Below, piece by piece: positions 1-8,116 of a stretch of DNA of 64,000 bases. This stretch comes from CAYMZZ01 sp046297935 (GTDB taxonomy: Bacteria; Bacteroidota; Bacteroidia; Chitinophagales; Chitinophagaceae): the NCBI GenBank assembly GCA_046297935.1, contig JBKBHA010000003.1, forward strand, positions 310,001 to 374,000, given 5' to 3'. The translations under genes were made by a program, and so were the position numbers. The notes under the pieces are model-generated. The model was not told the DNA's origin and ran no database searches. It was given only the letters and a program-made list of their open reading frames with translations. The stretch's first letter is position 1. Each line of letters starts with the position of its first letter.

Positions 1-17
1 TCTTGTTCTATACCCAT
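1..17 (-). other. Possible start of an unseen gene
   Basis: On the minus strand an ATG at 15-17 opens a frame that stays open to the window edge (M-G-I-E-Q). It is too short to identify. A TANNTTTG box lies about 40 bp upstream and the gene would follow the radical SAM gene in the same direction, so a real gene is plausible but unproven. Confidence 0.2.
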
Positions 18-58
18 AATCGTTCCTTTGTGCCAGCACAAATACTGGCTTTATTCTA

Positions 59-66
59 CAAAATTA
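59..66 (-). promoter_or_regulatory. Candidate -7 box TAATTTTG
   Basis: The minus strand reads TAATTTTG, an exact match to the Bacteroidota -7 consensus TANNTTTG, between the radical SAM gene and the possible gene starting at 17. No TTG-type -33 element was found at the expected spacing, so this is a weak call. Confidence 0.25.
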
Positions 67-140
67 ATGTTATAACATCGATTTTGTTGTTAAAAATTCT
101 TTCGCTTGCCTTGGAACGGATTAACGCAATTCAGCCAGCC

Positions 141-1169
141 TTAGTCGCCCCACACTTTAGTTCCCTCGGAGCAATTGGCACAAATATCAATTTCCTTCCT
201 GCCAATCAAAATCTTCGACCTAAACTGTCGGTAGTCGGGATTTTGCCAGATTTCACGGAAGGATTTGTCACGCAGGCTGCCCATCCGATATTGTGCATCT
301 TTATCGAAACAGCAGGGGGCCACCAGGCCGTCCCAGGTTATCACTGGATCGTGCCAAAGGCGCCAGCATTGATTTTGCAGTTTGCCCTTAAACTTGTTGC
401 CTTGCGGGGTTCTTTTGTAACGGCTGTATTCCTCTCGGGTAGGGATTAACTGGTTGGGGTCATTTTCAAAATCGTATACCTGAGCGGTCTTGAACCAAAC
501 ATCGTCTACGCCAATTTCACGACCCAGCTTTTTTACATCTTCAATCTGGTGCTCATTGGGCTTCACCACCAGAAACTGAAAAACCACAAAAGGCTTTTTG
601 CTTTTCAATTCCTTTTTCCAGCGCACGATATTTCGAGCCCCTTCCAGTACTTTATGGAGCTGTCCTCCTACCCTGTATTGTTCATATACTTCCTGGGTAG
701 TTCCATCAATTGAAATAATCAGCCGGTCGAGACCACTTTCAATCGTTCGCCGGGCATTTTCGTCTGTGAGGTAATGTGCGTTGGTGGAGGTAGCTGTGTA
801 AATACGTCGGTCGGCTGCATAGCGAACCATCTCGAGGAATTGGGGATGCAGGTAGGGCTCTCCCTGAAAATAGAATACCAGATACAGCAGCTCACGATGT
901 AGTTCATCAATAGTTTGTCTGAAAAAATCTTTTTGCAACATACCCGTAGGCCGTGTAAATGACCGTAGGCCGCTTGGGCACTCCGGGCATCGGAGATTGC
1001 AGAAATTGGTAGGTTCAAAGGAAATAGACACCGGTAGTCCCCATTGCACCGGTTTCCGGCTCCATTTGCTCACATAATAGCTGCTCCATACTTTCATTCC
1101 GTTCCAAACTCTTCGCAAACTAAGTTTGGAAAACAGATTGACCGTATCGTGCAGATTCATTCGCGCCAT
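141..1169 (-). CDS. Radical SAM/SPASM domain protein
   Basis: The 342-residue protein has a radical SAM core. The cluster-binding motif CxxxCxxC is at C57, C61 and C64, inside FCNLRCPEC, and should hold a 4Fe-4S cluster for reductive cleavage of S-adenosylmethionine. The C-terminal 100 residues contain further cysteines (ITWDGLVAPCC near residue 285 and ICANC near 330) in the SPASM arrangement that binds auxiliary Fe-S clusters. Such proteins modify peptides, sugars or lipids; no partner peptide or glycosyltransferase is visible here, so the substrate is unknown. Two in-frame ATGs (1169 and 1160) follow a TANNTTTG box immediately upstream, so the mRNA is probably leaderless or nearly so. The family call is secure, the role is not. 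Confidence 0.9.
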   Translation of the reverse strand: MARMNLHDTVNLFSKLSLRRVWNGMKVWSSYYVSKWSRKPVQWGLPVSISFEPTNFCNLRCPECPSGLRSFTRPTGMLQKDFFRQTIDELHRELLYLVFYFQGEPYLHPQFLEMVRYAADRRIYTATSTNAHYLTDENARRTIESGLDRLIISIDGTTQEVYEQYRVGGQLHKVLEGARNIVRWKKELKSKKPFVVFQFLVVKPNEHQIEDVKKLGREIGVDDVWFKTAQVYDFENDPNQLIPTREEYSRYKRTPQGNKFKGKLQNQCWRLWHDPVITWDGLVAPCCFDKDAQYRMGSLRDKSFREIWQNPDYRQFRSKILIGRKEIDICANCSEGTKVWGD

Positions 1170-1173
1170 ATAA

Positions 1174-1181
1174 CAAAGTTA
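1174..1181 (-). promoter_or_regulatory. Candidate -7 box TAACTTTG, leaderless geometry
   Basis: The minus strand reads TAACTTTG four bases before the first ATG of the radical SAM gene. If used, transcription would start at or next to the start codon. The second ATG, at 1160, would then have a leader of only a few bases. Confidence 0.4.
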
Positions 1182-1309
1182 ACCGCCCGCTGGCTAATGT
1201 GGTGATTTGTTGATGAGGGAATTTCGTGCCGCGAACCGGCTGCAACATCCCTGCGGCGATCTGTACAATCAAATTCTCACATTACCAGACTGGCAGATTT
1301 ACCGGTGCC

Positions 1310-2728
1310 CTACACTTTTACTTTCTGCCATTTCCCTTTTTTGAAGAAATAGAATGCTGCCACGGCTATCGCTGTTTCGGCAATAGGAATTCCGATAAAC
1401 GCGCCGGTGGGGCCCCAACCAAAATGACTGGCCAGCAAATAAGCAAGCGGTATTTGAAAAAGCCAGAAACCAAAAAAGTTGATCCAGGTAGGGGTGCGCG
1501 TATCGCCGGCTCCATTGAGAGCCTGAATCATCACCATGCCAATTCCGTAGAATATATAGCCACTGCCAATGATCATAAGAGCGCGGGCGCCAATGTTGGC
1601 AACAGCATCATCGTTGGTAAATATCCGAATGATTGGATGTGCAAAAAATACAAACAACAAGGTTACAAACGCCATAAACACGGCATTATAGCGGGCCGTT
1701 AACAATACACTTCGGCGGGCGCGCTCGGGTTGACCAGCACCCAGGTTCTGCCCAACCAGCGTAGCGGCTGCGTTGCTAAGCCCCCATGCAGGAAGAATAA
1801 AAAATACCACATTGCGAATGGCTACCTGATAGCCAGCCGAAGCCTCTGTACCACCAGTATGTGCCACCAGCCAGGTCAATACAATCCAGCTACCCGAGGC
1901 GAGTACAAACTGAAAAGTGGCAGGCCAGGCCAATTGAAAAAGCGAACGCAACACGGGCCATTGTGGTACGAAATAGCTGCGCTTCAGTTGTATCATTCCT
2001 TTACCCTTTAATAAATGCCAGCATTGATACAATACCCCAAGACCCCGGCTGATGGTTGTGGCAATGGCCGCACCCTCAAGCCCCAGTCTGGGAAAAGGAC
2101 CAATACCCTTGATAAGCAGGGGACAAAGCGCGATATTCATCAGGCTGGCCAGCCATAAACTTTTCATGGCCATGGCGGCATTACCAGCACCCCGGAAAAT
2201 ACCATTTATCAAAAACAACATCACGATCACTACGCTACCGCCCAGCATAATGCGGGCAAAGCCTGTACCTTCCTTCACTACCTGTTCTTCGGCACCCATG
2301 ATTTGCAACACATCGGGCGCAAACCAAATACCGAGTAAACTGATGATAGCGGTGACCACTAATGAAATGATCAACACCTGTGCGGCGGCTTGCGACGCGG
2401 CTTCGGGATTTTTCTCTCCCACCCTACGGGCCACCATGGCAGTAGCAGCAGTGCTGAGACCAATAGCCACCGCATAAACCAGGGAGATAACCGATTCTGT
2501 TAATCCAACTGTTTGAATTGCGTTCTTTCCAAGTTCTCCAACAAAATACATATCTACTACAGCAAATACACTCTCCAGACTCAATTCGAGAATCATGGGA
2601 ATGGCAAGCAAAACGATAGCCTGCCGAATACTGCCGGTTGTATAATCACGCTCTTCGCCTTTCAACGATTGACGTGTAAGTTCCCAGGCACGGGCAACTT
2701 TATTTCTAGAAGCCACGGGTTGTGACAT
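1310..2728 (-). CDS. MATE family efflux transporter
   Basis: This 472-residue integral membrane protein has the length and about twelve hydrophobic segments of MATE exporters (NorM/DinF type). The two repeats begin near residues 35 (AIPMILELSLESVFAVVDMY) and 265 (LAWPATFQFVLASGSWI), the typical helix 1/7 start with a polar or acidic pore residue. MATE proteins expel cationic drugs or metabolites in exchange for Na+ or H+. The gene is separated by 140 bp from the radical SAM gene downstream, so they need not form an operon. The substrate cannot be inferred. Confidence 0.92.
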   Translation of the reverse strand: MSQPVASRNKVARAWELTRQSLKGEERDYTTGSIRQAIVLLAIPMILELSLESVFAVVDMYFVGELGKNAIQTVGLTESVISLVYAVAIGLSTAATAMVARRVGEKNPEAASQAAAQVLIISLVVTAIISLLGIWFAPDVLQIMGAEEQVVKEGTGFARIMLGGSVVIVMLFLINGIFRGAGNAAMAMKSLWLASLMNIALCPLLIKGIGPFPRLGLEGAAIATTISRGLGVLYQCWHLLKGKGMIQLKRSYFVPQWPVLRSLFQLAWPATFQFVLASGSWIVLTWLVAHTGGTEASAGYQVAIRNVVFFILPAWGLSNAAATLVGQNLGAGQPERARRSVLLTARYNAVFMAFVTLLFVFFAHPIIRIFTNDDAVANIGARALMIIGSGYIFYGIGMVMIQALNGAGDTRTPTWINFFGFWLFQIPLAYLLASHFGWGPTGAFIGIPIAETAIAVAAFYFFKKGKWQKVKV

Positions 2729-3291
2729 GTGGATGAATTAAAAAGTAAAATAAGTAATGGAAAAATTGACAATGGCCCAGGATGCGGATTGCGACTGTAC
2801 AACCTTCAGCATCAGGGAGCGCCATGTTGGCCCAACGGCCGAATTAAGATGACAGGTTCTGGAGAATGGGGGCGAACCTTAGCAAATCTTCATAATTGCA
2901 AAATTCAACGCGAAGCTAAGAAAACAAGCCGAAAAGTTCGACCGGCTTTATTGACCGGAGCATTTCAGGGTCAAACATGGATTTTAACTCCACAAACGGT
3001 TTAAATTAATTAATAAGTGTTTGTACTTAGTAACCTGGGCTTTGGCCTTGATAAAAAATAAGATATGATATCAACTTTTGCCTGAGTCAGCCATTTTATT
3101 TATTTTAATCCTTCCATTTCCCTGATGTTGTTGCCATTATCGGCCCGGACCTTGCGAAATAATTTTGCTCTGAATTAGCCAGCCGGCAGTGTCGTTTTGA
3201 CCTGCTGTAAATTTTTTGGTAAACCTGCGCCGTTGAGAATTCACCAGTACAGCATCGCTGGCAACGATGACGTAGGTCAACGTAATTGCTT
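2729..3291. other. Gene-poor gap, about 560 bp
   Basis: This is the intergenic space between the divergent MATE and kinase genes. A plus-strand frame at 2729-3004 starts with GTG and has no recognisable motif or protein-like composition, so I do not call it. A weak hairpin (AAGCCG/CGGCTT arms, 2926-2948) and a TAATTTTG sequence at 3160-3167 are present. The stretch must hold the kinase promoter, but no confident element pair was found. Confidence 0.5.
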
Positions 3292-6200
3292 ATGTTATTG
3301 CCCGTTGATTTAACGTTAAAAAGGAGATTTCTTCATTGGTCCTTTTTCCTAAACGGCCTCGTGCTATTGTTGGCCGTGCTGGTGCTGGCAGGCTGGCATT
3401 TCGATATTGAACCGCTTCGAAAAATGGGCTCGCCGTTGGTGGCCATGAATCCTGTAACAGCTATTTGCTTTTTATTCGGTGCTGTTTCCTTTTTGTTGAT
3501 ACGTAAGGCAGGCGATCGACGATTGCCGAAAGCTATCGGACTATTACTGACCGTGCTATTGCTGGCAATTGCCGTTAACCGATTACTGGGACTTGCTTTC
3601 GGTTGGGAATTCCCAATAGACGAGCTGCTTTACACCCAAACAATGAGTCTTGACCTTGTTCCGGGCCGCCCGGGACGAATGTCGTTCAACACATCTTTTT
3701 GCTTTTTCCTGCTTGGTTTGGCACTGGTACAACTGGGCCGCGAAGGAAAGCCGAATTATCGAGCTTCCCAGTTACTGGCCCTGATGATAGGGCTGTTAAG
3801 TCTGCTTTCGCTGCTCAGTTACCTCTATCAAACGGGTAGTTTTTTTGGAATGCTCTCTTACATTCCCATGGCATTAAATACCGCCATTGCTTTTTTTGTT
3901 TTTTCATTAGCCATTTTGTTTGCGTATCCCGACAAGGGTCTGATGCAGCAAATGACTACCCACTTAAGTGGTGGGCTGACGGCAAGGGTGCTATTACCTG
4001 CGGCTGTGCTCCTTCCTACTTTTTTTGGTCTGCTTCGTTTATGGGGGCATTGGCGCGGATTCTATGACAATGAGTTTGGTGTAACCCTGTTTTCGCTGGT
4101 TACAATTATATCGCTGGGGGCAATTGCCTGGTATTCTGCTGTATCGCTGAATAAGCGCGAAGCAGAGCAGTTACACACCCAGCAACAGTTGTTGAACAGT
4201 CGGGAAGAAATTGCGGCGATATTCCGAAATGCACCTGATGCGATTGTGGTGATTGATCGCGAGGGCAATATTGTGAAATGGAACCCTGAGTCAACCAAGC
4301 TGTTTGGATGGGAGGAAACTGAAGTATTGGGCCGTCCGCTCACCGAGATCATTATTCCCGAAGAGCTGCGCGAGGCGCATAAAGCGGGCATGGCTCGATT
4401 CACCACAGTGGAAAAGAGTAAGATTGTTGGACAAACAGTAGAACTTTGGGGAGTACACCGCAGCGGCAGGCATATTGATCTGGCCTTACGCATTTCACCA
4501 GTTATTCTCGACAACAAGACCTTCTTTGTTGGCTTTATTCGAGACATTACGGAAAAAAAGGCGATAGAAAAGCAACTGCAGCGTTTTAACGAAGAACTTT
4601 CGAAACAGGTTGTTGAAAAAACGCAGGAAACGCGTGAAATTTTGGATCGTATTCACGACGGGTTTGTCGCGCTTGACCGAAATTTTGTTTATACATACGC
4701 CAACAACAAGATCGGAGAACTAACCGGTAAGGACCTTTCTGAACTGATAGGTAAAAATGTATGGGAGGTTTTTCCCGCAGCGGTAGGCACCCCTGTTTAC
4801 AACGCATTTATGCACGCCATTGAAAACCAGGAATACGTGCTCAAAACCCACTACTATGAGCGTCTCGATCTGTGGCAGGAATACCATATTTATCCATCTG
4901 TGAACGGCCTTTCAGTTTTCATACGCGACATTTCGGAGCAGGTGCGGTCCGAAAAAGAAATTCTCAAAGTGAGATCGCTTGCCGACACGCTGATCGACAG
5001 CCTGCCGGGCGTGTTTTATTTTTACGATGATACGGGGAAATTCATTCGTTGGAACCGGCAGTTTGAAGAAATGACGGGGTACAGCAGCGAAGAAATTGCC
5101 GGGATGCATCCCTCCCAGTTTTTTGCTGACGACGAGAAAGAATATATCATTCAACGCATTCAGGGTGTATTTGAAAAAGGTCAAAACGACGCTGAGGCCA
5201 ATCTTTTGCACAAGAATGGGAGCAAGGTCCCGCATTATTTCCGCGCAATCAAAATGGAATACGATGGCAAACAGTGTTTGCTGGGCTATGGTATTGACAT
5301 GCGCGATAAGAAGAAAGATGAAGAAAAGCTCAAACTCTCGGAACAAAAATACCGGCTTCTTTTTCACAGCAATCCGCTGGCTATGTGGATGCTGAGCTTA
5401 CCCGAATACCGGATGATTGAAGCAAACGAATCGGCACTGATTCAGTATGGATATTCCCGTCAGGAGTTTCTTCAACTTGATATCGCCTCGCTGCGACCGG
5501 AAGAAGACAGAGACAAATTTAATAGGTCAACTAACACCAACTTCCGGGGCATTCATTATGCCGGCATTTGGCGGCACAAAAAGAAAGATGATACTGTCAT
5601 TTTTGTGAACATTGTTACCCACGACACCTGGTACGAAGAAAAGCCTGTACGGTTGGTGTTGGCCAATGAAGTAACCGAACAATACCTGGCCGAAGAAAGG
5701 TTGAAGGAGTCCTACCAAAGTATTAAAAGGCTGACCGAGCACCTTAACCAGGTGCGCGAACAGGAACGCTTGCATATTGCCCGGGAAATACACGACGAAT
5801 TAGGACAGTTGCTCACAGTTCTGAAAATGGATGTCAGCTGGCTGAATCGTAAAATTCGGCCTGAGCCCGGACCAGTGAAAGATAAATTGTCGGATTTACA
5901 GGCGCTATTGGATAATACCGTCAAAACAGTTCGACGCATCAGTTCTGAACTGCGACCGAGTCTGATCGACGACCTTGGTTTAGTAGCAGCCATGGAATGG
6001 CATATCGAAGAATTCAGCAAGAGGTCAGGAATCATCTGTCAAACCGATTTGCCAACATCGGAAATGTTGCTTCCCGACAGCATTAAAATTGGCCTGTATA
6101 GAATTTTACAGGAGTCCCTGACCAATGTTGCCCGTCATGCCCAGGCAAAAATTGTGAAGGTGAAGTTGCATAATACAGATAATCAGCTAATTTTAAGAGT

Positions 6201-6384
6201 GCAAGATGACGGTGTTGGTTTTGATGAGAGCAAACGCAAAAAAAAGACGCTTGGTCTTATCGGTGCAAGAGAACGGGCGGAGGCATTAGGCGGCACCTAT
6301 TTCATTGGAGGAGAAACGGGAAAAGGCACATTGGTGCTGGTCCAAATACCCTGGATAAACAAGTCCGAAACGGAAAAAGACTAA
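3292..6384 (+). CDS. Membrane PAS sensor histidine kinase, HisKA_3 type
   Basis: The protein (1030 residues) is a sensor kinase. About eight membrane helices fill residues 10-285 (a MASE-like sensor). Four PAS domains follow, roughly at 300-430, 445-545, 555-680 and 685-810. The NarL/DegS-type dimerisation and phosphoacceptor domain carries the His at about residue 834 (IAREIHDELGQLL). The ATPase domain has an N-box (QESLTNVARHA), a G1 box (DDGVGFD) and a G2 region (GLIGARERAEALGG). The open frame extends 6 bp further to a TTG, but the ATG at 3292 is the better start. It lies 7 bp before the LuxR-type regulator gene, so the two are very probably a cognate pair. The ligand is unknown. Confidence 0.93.
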   Translation: MLLPVDLTLKRRFLHWSFFLNGLVLLLAVLVLAGWHFDIEPLRKMGSPLVAMNPVTAICFLFGAVSFLLIRKAGDRRLPKAIGLLLTVLLLAIAVNRLLGLAFGWEFPIDELLYTQTMSLDLVPGRPGRMSFNTSFCFFLLGLALVQLGREGKPNYRASQLLALMIGLLSLLSLLSYLYQTGSFFGMLSYIPMALNTAIAFFVFSLAILFAYPDKGLMQQMTTHLSGGLTARVLLPAAVLLPTFFGLLRLWGHWRGFYDNEFGVTLFSLVTIISLGAIAWYSAVSLNKREAEQLHTQQQLLNSREEIAAIFRNAPDAIVVIDREGNIVKWNPESTKLFGWEETEVLGRPLTEIIIPEELREAHKAGMARFTTVEKSKIVGQTVELWGVHRSGRHIDLALRISPVILDNKTFFVGFIRDITEKKAIEKQLQRFNEELSKQVVEKTQETREILDRIHDGFVALDRNFVYTYANNKIGELTGKDLSELIGKNVWEVFPAAVGTPVYNAFMHAIENQEYVLKTHYYERLDLWQEYHIYPSVNGLSVFIRDISEQVRSEKEILKVRSLADTLIDSLPGVFYFYDDTGKFIRWNRQFEEMTGYSSEEIAGMHPSQFFADDEKEYIIQRIQGVFEKGQNDAEANLLHKNGSKVPHYFRAIKMEYDGKQCLLGYGIDMRDKKKDEEKLKLSEQKYRLLFHSNPLAMWMLSLPEYRMIEANESALIQYGYSRQEFLQLDIASLRPEEDRDKFNRSTNTNFRGIHYAGIWRHKKKDDTVIFVNIVTHDTWYEEKPVRLVLANEVTEQYLAEERLKESYQSIKRLTEHLNQVREQERLHIAREIHDELGQLLTVLKMDVSWLNRKIRPEPGPVKDKLSDLQALLDNTVKTVRRISSELRPSLIDDLGLVAAMEWHIEEFSKRSGIICQTDLPTSEMLLPDSIKIGLYRILQESLTNVARHAQAKIVKVKLHNTDNQLILRVQDDGVGFDESKRKKKTLGLIGARERAEALGGTYFIGGETGKGTLVLVQIPWINKSETEKD

Positions 6385-6391
6385 ACTGTTT

Positions 6392-7021
6392 ATGCTCAAA
6401 GTACTCATTGCTGACGATCATGCTATTGTAAGACGGGGACTGAAACAACTGCTACTCGAAGAATATCCTTCGGCGTTGGTAGGGGAGGTAGGCGATGCCG
6501 AAAGTCTGGTCACAGAGGTCATATCACATCAATGGGACATCATTGTGTGCGATATGAATATGCCAGGTCGCAGCGGTCTGGATGCGCTGGGGCAGATAAA
6601 ACAAATTGCGCCACAAATTCCTGTTCTTATCATGAGCATGTACCCCGAGGACCAGTACGCGTTGCGCGTACTTAAAGCGGGAGCTTCCGGATATCTGGGA
6701 AAAGAAACGATACATGAGCACATTATAAAGGCCATACAAGCTGTTCAACTCGGAAAAAAATTCATAACCCCCACAGTTGCCGAAAAACTGGCCGATGCTG
6801 TACGCGAAAACAGTGAAAAAGCGCCCCACGAACTACTTTCCGACCGTGAATTTGATGTTTTCAAGCTGCTGGCGGCTGGCAGCTCGGTGTCGGAAATAGC
6901 CCTGCAACTATCGCTTAGCACCACTACTGTAAGTACGTATCGTACCCGGATACTTACCAAGATGAATATAAAGTCGAATGCTGATCTTACCCGGTACGCA
7001 CTCGAAAATAAGCTGATCTAG
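6392..7021 (+). CDS. LuxR/NarL-type response regulator
   Basis: The protein (209 residues) is a complete NarL/FixJ-type regulator. The receiver has the acidic pair D8-D9, phosphoacceptor D54 (VCDMNMPG), and K104 (YLGKE). A LuxR helix-turn-helix covers about 145-209 (LSDREFDVFKLLAAG, then the recognition helix around TTTVSTYRTRIL). It follows its probable kinase by 7 bp. It is a candidate to bind the TGTAG-N8-CTACA dyads found upstream of neighbouring regulator genes; that link is inference. Confidence 0.95.
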   Translation: MLKVLIADDHAIVRRGLKQLLLEEYPSALVGEVGDAESLVTEVISHQWDIIVCDMNMPGRSGLDALGQIKQIAPQIPVLIMSMYPEDQYALRVLKAGASGYLGKETIHEHIIKAIQAVQLGKKFITPTVAEKLADAVRENSEKAPHELLSDREFDVFKLLAAGSSVSEIALQLSLSTTTVSTYRTRILTKMNIKSNADLTRYALENKLI

Positions 7022-7057
7022 CCTGCTCGCATCCCTGCCTATTCTTGATCGAAATCA

Positions 7058-7075
7058 TGTAGTATTCCAACTACA
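7058..7075. promoter_or_regulatory. 18-bp dyad TGTAG-N8-CTACA, copy 1
   Basis: The sequence TGTAGTATTCCAACTACA has 5-bp perfect arms with 8 bp between them. It lies 100 bp before the receiver-only gene at 7176. The same arms and the same spacing recur before two more regulator genes, at 7570 and 19982. The length and symmetry suit a dimeric LuxR-type regulator. A box one base off the -7 consensus (CAGTTTTG, 7101-7108) follows. Confidence 0.6.
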
Positions 7076-7175
7076 AAACTATAAAGCTCAGAGCTACAGT
7101 CAGTTTTGTTTCCGACTGTTATCTTGTCGGGGCCAATGTTTTTCCTATTTCCCAACAGACAGCGGCTCCTGAACC

Positions 7176-7550
7176 ATGTTGAAACTGATCATCGCCGATG
7201 ACCATTCGGTTGTACGGCAAAGTCTGGTCCAATTGCTGGAAGAAGAGTTTTATCCTATTAAGATCGGTGAGGCTTTTGATGCCACTTCACTGATGGAGTT
7301 GGCTATGCAGGATGACTGGCACATTATCATTTCTGATCTTGCCATGCCTGGTGGCGGTGGTTTGGAAGCGCTTCGCTTTCTCCGGGAAAAAGACAATCAC
7401 ACACCATTTATCATCATCAGTACCTACCCGCGTGAGCAGTACGAGGTAAGGGTCATCAAGGCCGGTGCCCAGGCTTTTGTGAGCAAAGACGATCTTCCAC
7501 ATGCACTCATCCAATTGATACGTCAATTTAGTGATAATCATTCCTTCTGA
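7176..7550 (+). CDS. Receiver-only response regulator, NarL-like
   Basis: The protein (124 residues) is just a receiver domain closely resembling the N-terminal half of the regulator at 6392: D8-D9, phosphoacceptor D54 (IISDLAMPG) and K104 (FVSKDD) are all in place. It stops right after the receiver, with no LuxR output domain, and no trace of a helix-turn-helix was seen in the following 146 bp. It could be a phosphate sink or an intermediate in a phosphorelay, or a truncated relic. The intact active site and its own upstream dyad favour a working protein. Confidence 0.85.
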   Translation: MLKLIIADDHSVVRQSLVQLLEEEFYPIKIGEAFDATSLMELAMQDDWHIIISDLAMPGGGGLEALRFLREKDNHTPFIIISTYPREQYEVRVIKAGAQAFVSKDDLPHALIQLIRQFSDNHSF

Positions 7551-7569
7551 ACATTACTAAGTAATTACC

Positions 7570-7587
7570 TGTAGTTGTTCAACTACA
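7570..7587. promoter_or_regulatory. 18-bp dyad TGTAG-N8-CTACA, copy 2
   Basis: The sequence TGTAGTTGTTCAACTACA is the most symmetric copy, with 7-bp arms TGTAGTT/AACTACA. It lies 109 bp before the receiver gene at 7697 and just after the stop of the preceding receiver gene. Confidence 0.65.
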
Positions 7588-7696
7588 TTTTAAATCTTTG
7601 TATCCCCACATAACATTCCTGTAGCTTTCTATTGCTAATAACACTTGATAACCTTTACTTTGTTGCAGGTTAAGGTAATTCAATCCACTGTATCCC

Positions 7697-8080
7697 ATGA
7701 GGAATGTAAAGGTTTCGGTACTGATAGTCGACGATCACCCCAGTTTCGTTGAACGGATGGTAAGTCTCATTAAAGACTCTGATACCAGCCGCCAGATAAG
7801 CATTGCACATAATTACGAAGACGCAATCGAAGTGTTAAGCAGCCAGGCACATGAAATTGTGCTGCTCGACATCAGCATGCCAGGCCGCAACGGCATTGAA
7901 CTGCTGGAAGAAATTCGCCGTCGCGATCAGAAATGCACCATTGTTATGCTGTCGAACCTGACGGCTGGGTACTATCGCCAGGAATGTAAACGGCTTGGCG
8001 CCAGCTATTTTCTTGATAAAAGCGCCGATTTCGACCAGATACCAGGCATCATTCATGCCACGCAGCTGCATCTCAATTGA
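7697..8080 (+). CDS. Receiver-only response regulator
   Basis: The 127-residue protein is a single receiver domain, with acidic residues D12-D13, phosphoacceptor D58 (VLLDISMPG) and a conserved Lys near 108 (FLDKS). There is no output domain. It is followed after 36 bp by a soluble PAS kinase in the same direction, which is its likely phosphodonor. Two single-domain receivers in a row beside HisKA_3 kinases suggest signal cross-regulation rather than direct gene control by these proteins. Confidence 0.88.
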   Translation: MRNVKVSVLIVDDHPSFVERMVSLIKDSDTSRQISIAHNYEDAIEVLSSQAHEIVLLDISMPGRNGIELLEEIRRRDQKCTIVMLSNLTAGYYRQECKRLGASYFLDKSADFDQIPGIIHATQLHLN

Positions 8081-8116
8081 TCCTGCCAATCCACCACTAC
8101 TGAAAACGAACTGAAA

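Noticed and set aside
2729..3004. Plus-strand open frame of 91 codons before the kinase gene
   Set aside because: GTG start, no recognisable motif and no promoter or family likeness; treated as chance.
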